A stretch of 54,344 nt of DNA from Jiangella asiatica. GTDB lineage: Bacteria > Actinomycetota > Actinomycetes > Jiangellales > Jiangellaceae. Below the pieces are notes generated by a model. That model saw only the letters and a program-made list of their open reading frames with translations. It was not told where the DNA came from and ran no database searches. Every line of letters starts with the position of its first letter. The stretch's first letter is position 1. Positions 42,618 through 51,196 of this stretch are shown here, piece after piece. Location of the stretch: the NCBI RefSeq assembly GCF_004349065.1, contig NZ_SMKZ01000048.1, forward strand, positions 1-54,344, written 5' to 3'. The translations under genes were made by a program, and so were the position numbers.

Positions 42618-42839
42618 GTGCCCGGTCATGCCGAGCACACGTTCGGGCACCGGTTGCTTGAGCGCTCCGCCGCGGCGGTCGCGGACGCGCTCGGCATGAC
42701 AGTGACCGACGTCGAAACCGCGCTGGCGTACTGGGCCGACTACCGCGATGAGATCGACGAACTGATCTCACGCGAGCACGCCGCCCAGGACGAGGCGCTC
42801 GCGATGTGGGAACGACGACGGACGCTGGATGCCCTCTGA
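42618..42839 (+). CDS. Antitoxin-like protein (DUF433-like), possibly truncated
   Basis: A 73-aa helical protein from GTG at 42618. The segment VADALGMTVTDVETALAYWA and DYRDEIDELI resembles the C-terminal part of DUF433-like antitoxins, followed by a charged helix (EHAAQDEALAMWERRR). It is followed 7 bp later by a frameshifted PIN-like toxin gene, the usual antitoxin-toxin order. The N-terminus seems short compared with relatives and begins close to the divergent hydrolase gene, so it may be a remnant. Family assignment is tentative. Confidence 0.5.
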   Translation: MPGHAEHTFGHRLLERSAAAVADALGMTVTDVETALAYWADYRDEIDELISREHAAQDEALAMWERRRTLDAL

Positions 42840-42846
42840 CCGGACG

Positions 42847-43050
42847 ATGATCCAGTTCCTCCTGGACGAGCACTACCCGGCCTGGCTCGCGGAGAACCTG
42901 ACTGCGGACGGCATCGACACCGTGGCGCTGATGGCACATCGCCCCACCTCCGGGGCGCTGACGACACCCGCGTACTCGAAGCTGCGGTCGCTGAACGCCG
43001 GGTTGTCGTGACCGAGGACGTCACCACGCTCGGCGCCGCGGGGGGGCGGA
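42847..43050 (+). pseudogene. PIN-like (DUF5615) toxin, frameshifted and truncated
   Basis: The frame begins MIQFLLDEHYPAWLAENL and TADGIDTVALMAHRP, matching DUF5615 PIN-like toxins (conserved LDE acidic residue). After the C run at 42942-42945 the family sequence continues in another frame (HLRGADDTRVLEAAVAERRV, then VVTEDVTTLGAA), so one base has been lost. The reading ends at about 43040, where the convergent dnaE2 3' end begins; the rest of the domain is gone. A dead toxin beside its antitoxin-like gene. Confidence 0.7.
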
Positions 43051-43051
43051 G

Positions 43052-46000
43052 TCAGTGGAAGTCGCGGGAACGGTGCCGGGCATGCAGCGCGCGGGCGGCC
43101 TCGGGATGGAGCTCGTCCAGGGACGCCAGCTTGTCGGCGACGAGGTTGGTCACGCCGTCCTGGCGCTCGAGGACGCCCCGGATGATCATGCACGAGGCGT
43201 TGCGGGCGACCCGGCGGTGCCGATGCCAGAGCCCGGAGCCGCAGACGACGTTGAGCATCCCGGTCTCGTCCTCGAGGTTGAGGAACGTGACGCCGCCGGC
43301 GGTGCCGGGGCGCTGCCGGTGCGTGACCAGGCCGGCGACGGTGAGCCGGCGACCGGGCTCGGCGGTGGCGAGGGCGTCGATGGCGAGGATGCCCTCGCGG
43401 CGCAGGAACGACCGCAGGTGCGTCAGCGGGTGGTCCGACGGCGAGATCGAGGTGGCCCACAGGTCGGCCAAGGTCAGCTCGACGTCGCTCATGCCGGGCA
43501 GCGGCGGCGGTGCCGGTGCCGCCGAGACGGCCTCGAGCTGGTCGGCGGTTTCGGTGTAGCCGGCGTTCCACAACGCCTCCCGGCGAGTGAAGCCGAAGCC
43601 CTCGAACGCTCCCGCGGTGGCCAGCGCCTCCATCTGGCGGGTGTCCAGCCCGGCGCGGCGGGACAGGTCGGTCATGCCGGCGAACGGCCGCTCCGTGCGC
43701 GCGGCGACGATCCTGGCGGCGACGTCGGAGCCGATGCCGCGGACGGCGTCCAGGCCCAGCCGGACCGCGTAGCCGGTGTCTCGCCGGTGCTCCGGCGTGG
43801 GGTCGGGGGTGCCGTCGACCCACGCGGTCGGCTCGTGGGCCGGCTCCAGGCAGCCGGCCTGCCCGGTCGGGCCGGGCACGCCGTCCAGCTCGAGGTCGGC
43901 CACCGCGCCGGAGACCACGATGTCGGGACGGAGGATGCGCACCCCGTGCCGGCGGGCGTCGCCGACCAGGGACTGCGCGGAGTAGAACCCCATCGGCTGG
44001 GCACGCAGCAGCGCGGCGAGGAACGCGCCCGGATAGTGCAGCTTGAACCAGGAGCTGACGTAGACGAGCTTGGCGAAGCTGAGTGCGTGGCTCTCGGCGA
44101 ACCCGAAGTTGGCGAAGGACAGGATCTTCTTGTAGAGCTGGTCGGCGTCGGCACCGGTGATGCCGCGCTTGGTCATGCCGGTGTAGAGCTTGTCCTTGAT
44201 GCTCTCAATGCGTTCGATGCCGCGCTTGGAACCCATGGCGCGGCGCAGCAGGTCGGCGTCGTCGGGGGTGCAGTCGCCGACCGCGATGGCCATCTGCATC
44301 AGCTGCTCCTGGAACAGCGGCACACCCAGGGTGCGCAACAGCACCGGCTCCAGGTCGGGGTGCGGGTAGGTGACCTCCTCCTTGCCGGTGGCGCGGCGGA
44401 TGTAGGGGTGGACCGCGCCGCCCTGGATCGGGCCGGGGCGGATGAGCGCGATCTCGATGGCCAGGTCGTAGAACTTGCGCGGCCGCAGCCGGGGCAGGGT
44501 GCCGATCTGGGCGCGGCTCTCGACCTGGAACACCCCGATGGAGTCCGCACGGCAGAGCATGTCGTAGACGGCCGGCTCCTCCTTGGGGATGCCCTGCAGC
44601 GTCCACGCCTCGCCGAGGTGCTCGGCCACGATGGTGATGACGTGGTTGAGCGCGCTCAGCATGCCCAGGCCGAGCAGGTCGAACTTGACCAGGCCCATCG
44701 ACTCGCAGGCGTCCTTGTCCCACTGCAGCACGGTGCGCTTGTCCATACGGGCCCGCTCGATGGGGCACACCTCGCCGATCGGCCGCTCGGTGAGGATCAT
44801 GCCACCGGAGTGGATTCCCAGGTGGCGCGGCGACCGCATCAGCTGGTTGGCGAGGTCGACCACCGGAACGGGGATCTCGTGATCGGCGGCGTCGTCCTGG
44901 GCCAGCGCCGCCCAGCTGTCGATCTGCTTGGACCAGGCGTCTTGTTGCCCCGGCGAGAAGCCCAGCGCCTTCGCGGCGTCGCGGATGGCCATCTTGGGGC
45001 GGTAGCTGATGACGTTGGCCACCTGGGCGGCGTTGTGCCGGCCATATCGGTCGTACACCCACTGGATGACGTCTTCGCGCCGGTCGGAGTCGAAGTCGAC
45101 GTCGATGTCGGGCTCCTCGTCGCGGTTGGCCGAGATGAACCGCTCGAACGGCAGGCCGTAGAAGACCGAGTCGATCACGGTGACGCCGAGGGCGTAGCAG
45201 ACCGCCGAGCTGGCCGCCGACCCGCGTCCCTGACAAAGGATGCCCTCGTCCCGGGCGTAGGCGACGATGTCGTGGACGATGACGAAGTAGCCGGCGAAGT
45301 CCTTCTCGTCGATGACCCGCAGCTCGTGCTCGACGCGCTCCCGGGCCTCCTTCTCGTGCGGCAGGCCGCGGTAGTACTCCTCGAAGCCCTTCTCCACCAG
45401 GACCCGTAGCCAGCTCATGGCCGTGTGGCCCTTCGGGATGTGGTGCTTCGGCAGCCGCGGACTGGCCTTGTGCAGGTCGAAGGCAAGCTCGTCGGCCAGC
45501 TCCACCGTCCGGGCCACCGCGCCGGGATAGCCGGCGAACCGGGCTGTCATCTCCTCACCCGTGCGCAGGCAGGCCGCGGACCACGCGGGCAGCCAGCCGT
45601 TCATCTCCGCCAGGCTGCGCCGGGCTCGGATAGCCGCCATCGCGGTGGCCAGCCGGTACTCGTCCGGATCGGCGTAGTGGACGTTGTTGGTGGCCACCAC
45701 CGGGAGGCCTCGGTCGGCCGCCAGCCCGGCCAGCACGCGGTTGACGTCGTCGTCGACGGGGTGGCCGTGGTCGATCAGCTCGGCCACCACGTGCTCACGC
45801 CCGAACATCGCGACCAGCCGATCAAGCTCCGCCGCCGCGGCCTCGTGGCCGGCGTTGGCCAGCGCGGCCCGGACCGGCCCCTTCCGGCACCCGGTGAGCA
45901 CCATCCAGTGCCCGCGCCCGCGCTCGGCCAGCTCGTCGAGGTGATAGACCGGCTTGCCCTTCTCGTCGCCGCGCAGGTGGGCGTCGGTGATGGCCGCGGC

Positions 46001-46456
46001 CAGCCGGTGGTAGCCCTCGACGCCGCGGGCCAGTACCAGCAGGTGCCTCCCGAGCGGGTCGGGCACGCCGTTCTGCGACGCGTCCAAGCCCAGCGACAGC
46101 TCGGCGCCGTAGATGGTCCGAAGGTTCTCCGCGGCGTACTTCTGCGCGGTCTCGGCGAACAGCGGTGCGCCGTAGAAGCCGTCGTGATCGGTCAGCGCCA
46201 GCCCGTGCAGGCCCAGCTCGATGGCGCGTTCCACCAGCCGGTCCGGGCCGCTGGCGCCGTCGAGGAAGCTGAAGTTGCTGTGGGAGTGCAGCTCGGCGTA
46301 CGGCGTGATCGGGCCGTCCGGGCGGCGCACCTCCGCCTTCTGCCGGAGGGCCTTCTTGCGGCGTGAGACCGGCCCTTCCTCCGGTGGCACCGTCGACCGG
46401 TCGGACAACCGGCTCTCAAGCTCACTCCACGGTATCGGCGGGTTGTTCCACCCCAT
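43052..46456 (-). CDS. dnaE2: Error-prone DNA polymerase DnaE2 (ImuC)
   Basis: A 1134-aa C-family polymerase. The N-terminal PHP domain (AELHSHSNFSFLDGASGPDR, ALTDHDGFYGA) is followed by the polymerase core with DIDVDFDSDRRED (catalytic Asp pair), then a helix-hairpin-helix region and an OB fold near the C-terminus (TVAGLVTHRQRPGTAGGVTF). It performs damage-induced mutagenic synthesis together with ImuA and ImuB. It starts 25 bp after the imuB stop, third in one SOS operon. The normal length for DnaE2 is about 1,080-1,150. Confidence 0.95.
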   Translation of the reverse strand: MGWNNPPIPWSELESRLSDRSTVPPEEGPVSRRKKALRQKAEVRRPDGPITPYAELHSHSNFSFLDGASGPDRLVERAIELGLHGLALTDHDGFYGAPLFAETAQKYAAENLRTIYGAELSLGLDASQNGVPDPLGRHLLVLARGVEGYHRLAAAITDAHLRGDEKGKPVYHLDELAERGRGHWMVLTGCRKGPVRAALANAGHEAAAAELDRLVAMFGREHVVAELIDHGHPVDDDVNRVLAGLAADRGLPVVATNNVHYADPDEYRLATAMAAIRARRSLAEMNGWLPAWSAACLRTGEEMTARFAGYPGAVARTVELADELAFDLHKASPRLPKHHIPKGHTAMSWLRVLVEKGFEEYYRGLPHEKEARERVEHELRVIDEKDFAGYFVIVHDIVAYARDEGILCQGRGSAASSAVCYALGVTVIDSVFYGLPFERFISANRDEEPDIDVDFDSDRREDVIQWVYDRYGRHNAAQVANVISYRPKMAIRDAAKALGFSPGQQDAWSKQIDSWAALAQDDAADHEIPVPVVDLANQLMRSPRHLGIHSGGMILTERPIGEVCPIERARMDKRTVLQWDKDACESMGLVKFDLLGLGMLSALNHVITIVAEHLGEAWTLQGIPKEEPAVYDMLCRADSIGVFQVESRAQIGTLPRLRPRKFYDLAIEIALIRPGPIQGGAVHPYIRRATGKEEVTYPHPDLEPVLLRTLGVPLFQEQLMQMAIAVGDCTPDDADLLRRAMGSKRGIERIESIKDKLYTGMTKRGITGADADQLYKKILSFANFGFAESHALSFAKLVYVSSWFKLHYPGAFLAALLRAQPMGFYSAQSLVGDARRHGVRILRPDIVVSGAVADLELDGVPGPTGQAGCLEPAHEPTAWVDGTPDPTPEHRRDTGYAVRLGLDAVRGIGSDVAARIVAARTERPFAGMTDLSRRAGLDTRQMEALATAGAFEGFGFTRREALWNAGYTETADQLEAVSAAPAPPPLPGMSDVELTLADLWATSISPSDHPLTHLRSFLRREGILAIDALATAEPGRRLTVAGLVTHRQRPGTAGGVTFLNLEDETGMLNVVCGSGLWHRHRRVARNASCMIIRGVLERQDGVTNLVADKLASLDELHPEAARALHARHRSRDFH

Positions 46457-46481
46457 CGCTCACCCCCAGCCCGATCCGGCG

Positions 46482-48059
46482 CTAGTCATAGCCGGCCTCG
46501 ATCCACCAGCCGTCGTCCGCGGATCGCATCAGCCAGGCGCGCCCGTCAGCACCGACGATCTGGAACCTCGCCACCCAGCACGCCGGCTCCTCCCACCACA
46601 GCTCCTCCACCGGCCACGGACCCGCCCACGCCGTGATCGGCTGCCAGTCCTCGCCGTCCTCCCGCGAACCGGCCCCACCCGGCCGGCGCCGGAACCGGGC
46701 CGGCGCCGCACTCACCGCGCCGCGGGCGGTGACCCACACCGTCCGGCCGTTGGCGTCGACGACGGTGACCGGCCGCGGCTCGGCGAAGATCAGGGCCGGG
46801 GCCGGCGGCGGCAGGCTCCCCGGCCACGGCAGCTCCACCGGACGCAGCCCGGCGCAGCGCTCACCCCACGGGACGAGGGCCTGCCGATCGGCCGGCGCCC
46901 GGCCGCCCTGCACCGTCGGGACCGTGACCGCCTGGTGGCCGAGCATGCCCTGCACCCGGGCCACCGCCCGTTCGACGCGTTCATCGGTGCCACCACCCCA
47001 CAGGCCGGCGGCGTGGGCGCCGGTGGGCTCGACCGTCTCGGGGACGAACCGCACCAGCTCGACCGGCGCCGTCACCCCCATGCCCTCCGACCGGCCCCGC
47101 AGCTGCCCGCGCAGCTGCCAGTGCACCCGGTCGACCAGGTCGGCACTGCCGAACCAACGCGAATGCGCCCAGCTACGCACCGAGGCCACCGCGTGGTCGC
47201 ACTCGGCCTCGACCCGCACTTCGGTGCAGACCAGGCCGCGGTCGGCCAGCTGGGTGACGAACCGTTCGGAGGTCTGACGCACGCTGAAACACACCGCCTC
47301 GACAGTGGTCAGCGGCGGCTCGAACCGCACCTGGCAGGCCAGTTCGGGCGGCGGGGTCCGCGCGCCCAGCAGCGACTCGTCGTTGCCGCGGGCGAGGCGG
47401 TGGACCTTCGCGCCGTAGCTGCCGAACCGGGCCTGGACGTCGCGGGCGGACAGCCGCGCGAAGTCGCCGAGGGTGCTCAGCCCCAGCCGCCGCAGCAGGC
47501 CGGCCACATCGGCGTCGTCGATGACCCCGACCGGCAGCTCCCGCAGGAACGGCGCCGACCCGCCCGTCTCGACCACGAAGGTGTCTTGTGGTTCGGCCCG
47601 GCGGGCCGCCTGCTCGGCGGTGAACAGGTCGTCGGCGACGCCGATCCGGCAGTCCCACACGCCCAGCCCGACCAGGCGCTCGGCGATCACCGCGCCGGCG
47701 GCGAGCTCACCGCCGTAGAAGCGGCCCGGCGCGCGGACGGCCAGCAGCCCCGGCCGCAGCGGCGCGACACCCGGCCGCAGCTCCTCGACCGCCACCAGCA
47801 CCGGCTCGAACGCGCGCGCGTCGCGGTCGGGGTTGTCGTCGACGAGCATCAGCTCGGGACAGCGGGACTGGGCGTCGCGGCGCCGCATCGCCCGACGCAC
47901 GCCCTCGTCGCGAGCGGCCTCGTTGCAGGCGACGACGGTGTTGTGGGCCAGCACCGCGGCCGGTGTGCCGGTGCCGATGCCCTCTTCGTTCATCGCCGCC
48001 ACCACCGGCCAGTCCGGGCACCAGACCACCAGCACCCGGCGCCTGGGACCGTCGCTCAT
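46482..48059 (-). CDS. imuB: Catalytically inactive Y-family polymerase ImuB
   Basis: A 525-aa Y-family-like protein. The N-terminus reads VLVVWCPDWPVVAAMNEEG where active polymerases have Asp-x-Asp, and the second acidic pair is also missing, as expected for ImuB, the adaptor that links DnaE2 to the beta clamp. A helix-hairpin-helix region (LLRRLGLSTLGDFARLSARDV) and little-finger domain follow, then a long C-terminal tail. The ATG overlaps the imuA stop as ATGA. It is the middle gene of the operon. Confidence 0.92.
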   Translation of the reverse strand: MSDGPRRRVLVVWCPDWPVVAAMNEEGIGTGTPAAVLAHNTVVACNEAARDEGVRRAMRRRDAQSRCPELMLVDDNPDRDARAFEPVLVAVEELRPGVAPLRPGLLAVRAPGRFYGGELAAGAVIAERLVGLGVWDCRIGVADDLFTAEQAARRAEPQDTFVVETGGSAPFLRELPVGVIDDADVAGLLRRLGLSTLGDFARLSARDVQARFGSYGAKVHRLARGNDESLLGARTPPPELACQVRFEPPLTTVEAVCFSVRQTSERFVTQLADRGLVCTEVRVEAECDHAVASVRSWAHSRWFGSADLVDRVHWQLRGQLRGRSEGMGVTAPVELVRFVPETVEPTGAHAAGLWGGGTDERVERAVARVQGMLGHQAVTVPTVQGGRAPADRQALVPWGERCAGLRPVELPWPGSLPPPAPALIFAEPRPVTVVDANGRTVWVTARGAVSAAPARFRRRPGGAGSREDGEDWQPITAWAGPWPVEELWWEEPACWVARFQIVGADGRAWLMRSADDGWWIEAGYD

Positions 48060-48703
48060 CCGGCCACCTCCAGTGCCGCCAGGTCCGCACCCGACACCGA
48101 GCCGTCCGGCCCCGGAAGCCACAGCCACACCGACCGGGGCCGGGCGCTGGCACCCCGTCCGGACGCCTCGACCCTCACCCGCTGGCCGCGCAGGTACCCG
48201 CCGCCGTGCTCGACGCCGACCCACAACGACGACGCCACCCGCAGCCGGGTCTGCGCGCCCTCCCACTCGCCCAGCACGACCAGCGCCGAGCCGTGCCGGC
48301 GGGCCAGCGCGACCAGCCGACGCGCCAACTGCCCCGTCACCTGGACCGGCGGCCGCACCAGGACGACCTCGGCCGCGGTCAGCAACACGGCGACGACCTC
48401 GGCCCACTGCTCCCCCGGGTCGACCACCAGCACCACACGATCCAGGTCGGCACCCATGTCCGCCGCGGCCAGCACCCCGAACTCGGGCATGCCGACCACC
48501 GCGCACCACGCACCGGCCGCCGACGCACCCGCCAGCAACGCCAGCGGCAGCATGCCAGTGCCGCTCACCGAGACCACCTGACCACGGCGCAGCCCGGTGA
48601 GAAGCTTGCGCAGGGCGGGCAGGACCGACACGTGCTCGACCGGCTCCGCGAGCCCCGCACTCGCCAGCGCCGCCTCGGCCTGCTCAAGCCCCCGACTCGT
48701 CAC
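48056..48703 (-). CDS. imuA: ImuA-like RecA-fold protein
   Basis: A 215-aa protein with a RecA/SulA-like core but no clear Walker A motif (GQVVSVSGTGMLPLALLAGASA). LDRVVLVVDPGEQWAEVVAVLL and ALVVLGEWEGAQTRLRVASS follow the ImuA pattern. It starts the SOS mutasome operon. GTG at 48703 is preferred because upstream starts (TTG 48739, GTG 48733) lie on the promoter and LexA box. With a -35 TTGACA at 48739-48734 and a -10-like GACGAT, transcription would begin at or next to this GTG. Confidence 0.85.
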   Translation of the reverse strand: MTSRGLEQAEAALASAGLAEPVEHVSVLPALRKLLTGLRRGQVVSVSGTGMLPLALLAGASAAGAWCAVVGMPEFGVLAAADMGADLDRVVLVVDPGEQWAEVVAVLLTAAEVVLVRPPVQVTGQLARRLVALARRHGSALVVLGEWEGAQTRLRVASSLWVGVEHGGGYLRGQRVRVEASGRGASARPRSVWLWLPGPDGSVSGADLAALEVAG

Positions 48704-48709
48704 CCACCC

Positions 48710-48739
48710 ATCGTCGAACGTGTGTTCGACCACTGTCAA
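48710..48739 (-). promoter_or_regulatory. imuA promoter with perfect LexA (SOS) box
   Basis: TCGAACGTGTGTTCGA at 48714-48729 fits the actinobacterial SOS box TCGAAC-N4-GTTCGA exactly. On the minus strand TTGACA (48739-48734) is a consensus -35, and GACGAT (48715-48710), 18 bp later, is a plausible -10 with the conserved second A and last T. LexA would sit between and over both elements. Confidence 0.88.
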
Positions 48740-48789
48740 GTCGGCTGCTCAACTTTCTGCCAGGGCTCGATCGTGGGTAGAGCCGGCGC

Positions 48790-49509
48790 CTACTTGGGAG
48801 CCGTGAAGCGGGCCCGCCAGAGGTCACGGAGCAGCGCGATCTCGGCCATGTGGTGGATGAACTCGAGGTTCGCACCCCACAGCACGGAGATGAACGGCTC
48901 GTCGGGGTCGGAGCCGTACGGGTACTGCGAGAAGCCGACCGTGTCGAGCTGCTCCTCGGTCATGGCGGCGACGCTGTCGCGCCAGCGGTCCATCACCGCC
49001 CAGAACCGCTCGACCGCCTCGGCGGCGGAGGGGGTGAAGTCGACCAGCAGCTTCGGCTCCTGCCGCCGCGCACCGAAGGTCCACTCCCATTGGCCCGCGA
49101 AACCGAAATGCAGGTGCCCCAGCCGCCACGCGATGGTGGTGATCGGCGCCTCGTCCGGCTCCGGCGGACCGGTGTGGGCGAGAACCTCCTCGACCCTCTC
49201 GACGCTCACGCTCCAGTCGTCGGCGATCTTGTCGACCGTCATGCCGCTGGCGGCCTGCCGGGCGATCTCGGCGTACTCGCTCGCCGGGATGTCCGGGACG
49301 CCGAGGTCGAGTACCCATTCGCCCGGCCCGAACGCCCTCGGCGTCGCAGCCTCGTCGCGGCGCCGGATCGACCAGCAGCCCGGCACGGGCTCCCACAGGT
49401 ACTCCTCGTCGCCGAGCCCCAGCAGCCGCACCTCGGCCATGTCCCTGGCTTTGTCGTGCTGGTCGAGCAACAGGCCCAGACGGTCGGTCCGCACCCCTGC
49501 GATCTCCAT
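48790..49509 (-). CDS. DinB-superfamily protein with HTH-like insertion
   Basis: A 239-aa DinB-like four-helix-bundle protein. Family landmarks are LLLDQHDKARD, EPVPGCWSIRRR, IAWRLGHLHFGFAGQW and LEFIHHMAEIALLRDLW, with His residues positioned to bind metal. Between PDI (about residue 76) and PPEP (about 117) lies a 40-residue segment, ASGMTVDKIADDWSVSVERV, that looks like a small helix-turn-helix and is absent from typical members. The ATG at 49509 has GGAGG seven bases upstream; a GTG two codons earlier is less likely. Possibly a thiol transferase; substrate unknown. Confidence 0.82.
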   Translation of the reverse strand: MEIAGVRTDRLGLLLDQHDKARDMAEVRLLGLGDEEYLWEPVPGCWSIRRRDEAATPRAFGPGEWVLDLGVPDIPASEYAEIARQAASGMTVDKIADDWSVSVERVEEVLAHTGPPEPDEAPITTIAWRLGHLHFGFAGQWEWTFGARRQEPKLLVDFTPSAAEAVERFWAVMDRWRDSVAAMTEEQLDTVGFSQYPYGSDPDEPFISVLWGANLEFIHHMAEIALLRDLWRARFTAPK

Positions 49510-49539
49510 GCCCACGCCTCCCTCTCAATGCGCGCGAGG

Positions 49540-50382
49540 CTAACCGCTCGAGTCGCGGGGCGCGACCGCATTCCTCGCCGGCGAAGCGGCGGTGAACTGC
49601 CGGTCGACGACGGCCAACACTGCCGCGTGTGTCGCCTGGTCCGCCGCCACGACGAGCCCGCCGACGCCGGAGTGCAGCGGCTGTCCTCGCAGACCCGTGA
49701 CCACGCATCCCGCGGCCTGGCACACCGCGATCCCACTGGCGAAGTGCACGCTGTCACGCAGGTCCCCATCGGTGACGTAGGCGGCCCGACGGCCGGCGGC
49801 GACCCACGCGACCGCCAGGCTGGTGGACACGACCCGCGGCCGGAACCGGTCGGTGAACTCCGCCTCCGCCAGCAGGCGCACGGCCCGGAACGCGGGGCTG
49901 TTGGGAAACGGCGGGTCGAGGTTGACGTCCACCAGCCGTGAGTCCGCCGACGGCGTCAGCCTCGTGTCCGCGCCGTCCCGCCGGACCTACGCGCGACCGC
50001 CGTCGGCCCAGAAGACCTCTCCGGCGAAGGGGTCGGCCGACACCCCCACGTCGACGTCAGCGCCCAGCCGGAGTGCGACGTTGACCGCCACCAGGGTGGT
50101 TCGAGCGGCGTAGTTCAGCGTGCCGCAGAGCGGGTCGACCAGCCAGGTGCGCTCGGCGTGCGGATCACCGGTTCGCCCGCTCTCCTCCCCGACGACGGCA
50201 TCGCCCGGGCGTGCTGCCCCAAGTACGTCGATCACCGCCTGCTCCGACTCGACGTCGGCGGCGGTGGCGAAGTCCGTCGGAGACTTCTCCAGCCGGGCCA
50301 GCGGCTGGCCGTACCGCCGGAGCACCACAGCCGCGCCTGCCTCCGCCGCCGCGATGGCCACCTCCCAATCCGTGACAGGCAT
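49540..50382 (-). pseudogene. Inositol-monophosphatase-like gene with an in-frame amber codon
   Basis: From ATG 50382 to 49540 the frame holds 280 codons of an inositol-monophosphatase-like protein interrupted once by TAG at 49989-49987. The upstream part (about 131 codons) has DFATAADVESEQ, GEESGRTGDP and WLVDPLCGTLNYA; the downstream part resumes in the same frame (VRRDGADTRLTPSADSRLV, then DVNLDPPFPN) with SLAVAWVAAGRRAAYVTDGD. No base is gained or lost. The second Asp of the D-P-L-D-G-T motif is Cys here. It is either a recent pseudogene, suppressed, or a sequencing error. Confidence 0.75.
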
Positions 50383-50425
50383 GCACCGAACGATAGGGCT
50401 CTTCCGCTGCTTCCGTGGGTGCGCC

Positions 50426-50528
50426 TGGCCTCGAATGATCACGTTCAGCACGAGATCTCGTGTCGCACCATGCTCGCAACCATGGTGAGGCTCGGGGGAT
50501 CCTGCTGAACGTGATCATTTCGAGGCCA
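50426..50528. repeat. Palindromic repeat, family A, diverged copy
   Basis: The outer arms (50426-50450 and 50503-50528) pair with one bulged base. A central hairpin CACCATG/CATGGTG has the loop CTCGCAAC. It is an inverted copy of 15745-15838: the reversed loop matches 7 of 8 bases there, one inner half is nearly identical, and the other inner half (about 50488-50502) is replaced by unrelated GC-rich sequence. It fills the gap between the phosphatase-like gene and the GNAT gene. Confidence 0.85.
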
Positions 50529-50568
50529 CGGCGCGAACAGCCGGCACCGGTACGCACGGAGCCACCGG

Positions 50569-51186
50569 ATGACGCATGATCAGGGGATGCTGAACCGGAC
50601 ACCCGTGGTGCGCGAGGCACACGCCTCCGACCTCCACGCCGTCGCCGACGTCCTCGCCACCGCCTTCGATGCCGACCCGCTGATGCGCTTCATCGTCCCG
50701 GCCGACGGCTACCGCCGCCGGGTCGCCACCCTGTTCGCATTCGAGGCCGCGCTGAGCCCGGCGTGGGTGGCCGTCGACGACGGACGGGTCACCGGTGCCG
50801 CGTTGTGGGCGCCGCCAGGTCACCGGCCGAGCCCGCTGGCGCTGCTACGACACAGCCCGAAGGTGGTCCGGACGTTCGGGTCGCGCATGCTCACCGCGGC
50901 CCGCCTGTTCCGCATCGTCGAGCAGGCTCACCCGAAGACTCCGCCGCACTGGTACCTGCAGACGCTCGGGGCTGCCGAGCAGGGCCGAGGCATCGGCGGT
51001 GCGCTGCTGCGCGACGGCCTGGCGCGGGTCGACGCGGCCGGGCTGCCGGCATATCTGGAGTCCTCGGCGCCGGGCAACGTCCCCATCTACGAGCGGTACG
51101 GGTTCCGCGTGACCGGTGAGATCGCCCTGCCCGGGGGTCCGAGCCTCGTCCCCATGTGGCGCGAGCCTGTCGGCGCGTCCGATTAA
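50569..51186 (+). CDS. GNAT family N-acetyltransferase
   Basis: A 205-aa acetyltransferase. The acetyl-CoA loop appears as LGAAEQGRGIGGALLRDGL (R/Q-x-x-G-x-G/A around residues 139-147), preceded by HWYLQTLGA and followed by AYLESSAPGNVPIYERYGFR, the usual alpha4-beta7 end. It transfers an acetyl group from acetyl-CoA to an amine; the substrate is unknown. The ATG at 50569 has GGAG at suitable spacing; an ATG at 50587 has none. It precedes the prolyl oligopeptidase gene by 10 bp. Confidence 0.88.
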   Translation: MTHDQGMLNRTPVVREAHASDLHAVADVLATAFDADPLMRFIVPADGYRRRVATLFAFEAALSPAWVAVDDGRVTGAALWAPPGHRPSPLALLRHSPKVVRTFGSRMLTAARLFRIVEQAHPKTPPHWYLQTLGAAEQGRGIGGALLRDGLARVDAAGLPAYLESSAPGNVPIYERYGFRVTGEIALPGGPSLVPMWREPVGASD

Positions 51187-51196
51187 GGTCGGGTAC

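Noticed and set aside
42626-42699. 11-bp inverted repeat TCATGCCGAGC / GCTCGGCATGA inside the antitoxin-like gene
   Set aside because: The arms are 52 bp apart within coding sequence and can arise by codon use; no partner copies were seen.
48704-48739. Longer imuA starting at TTG 48739 or GTG 48733
   Set aside because: The extra codons coincide with the -35 element and the LexA box, so they are very unlikely to be translated.
50165-50620. 151-codon minus-strand frame across the family A copy
   Set aside because: Overlaps the phosphatase-like gene in another frame and the palindrome; no start signal or recognisable domain.
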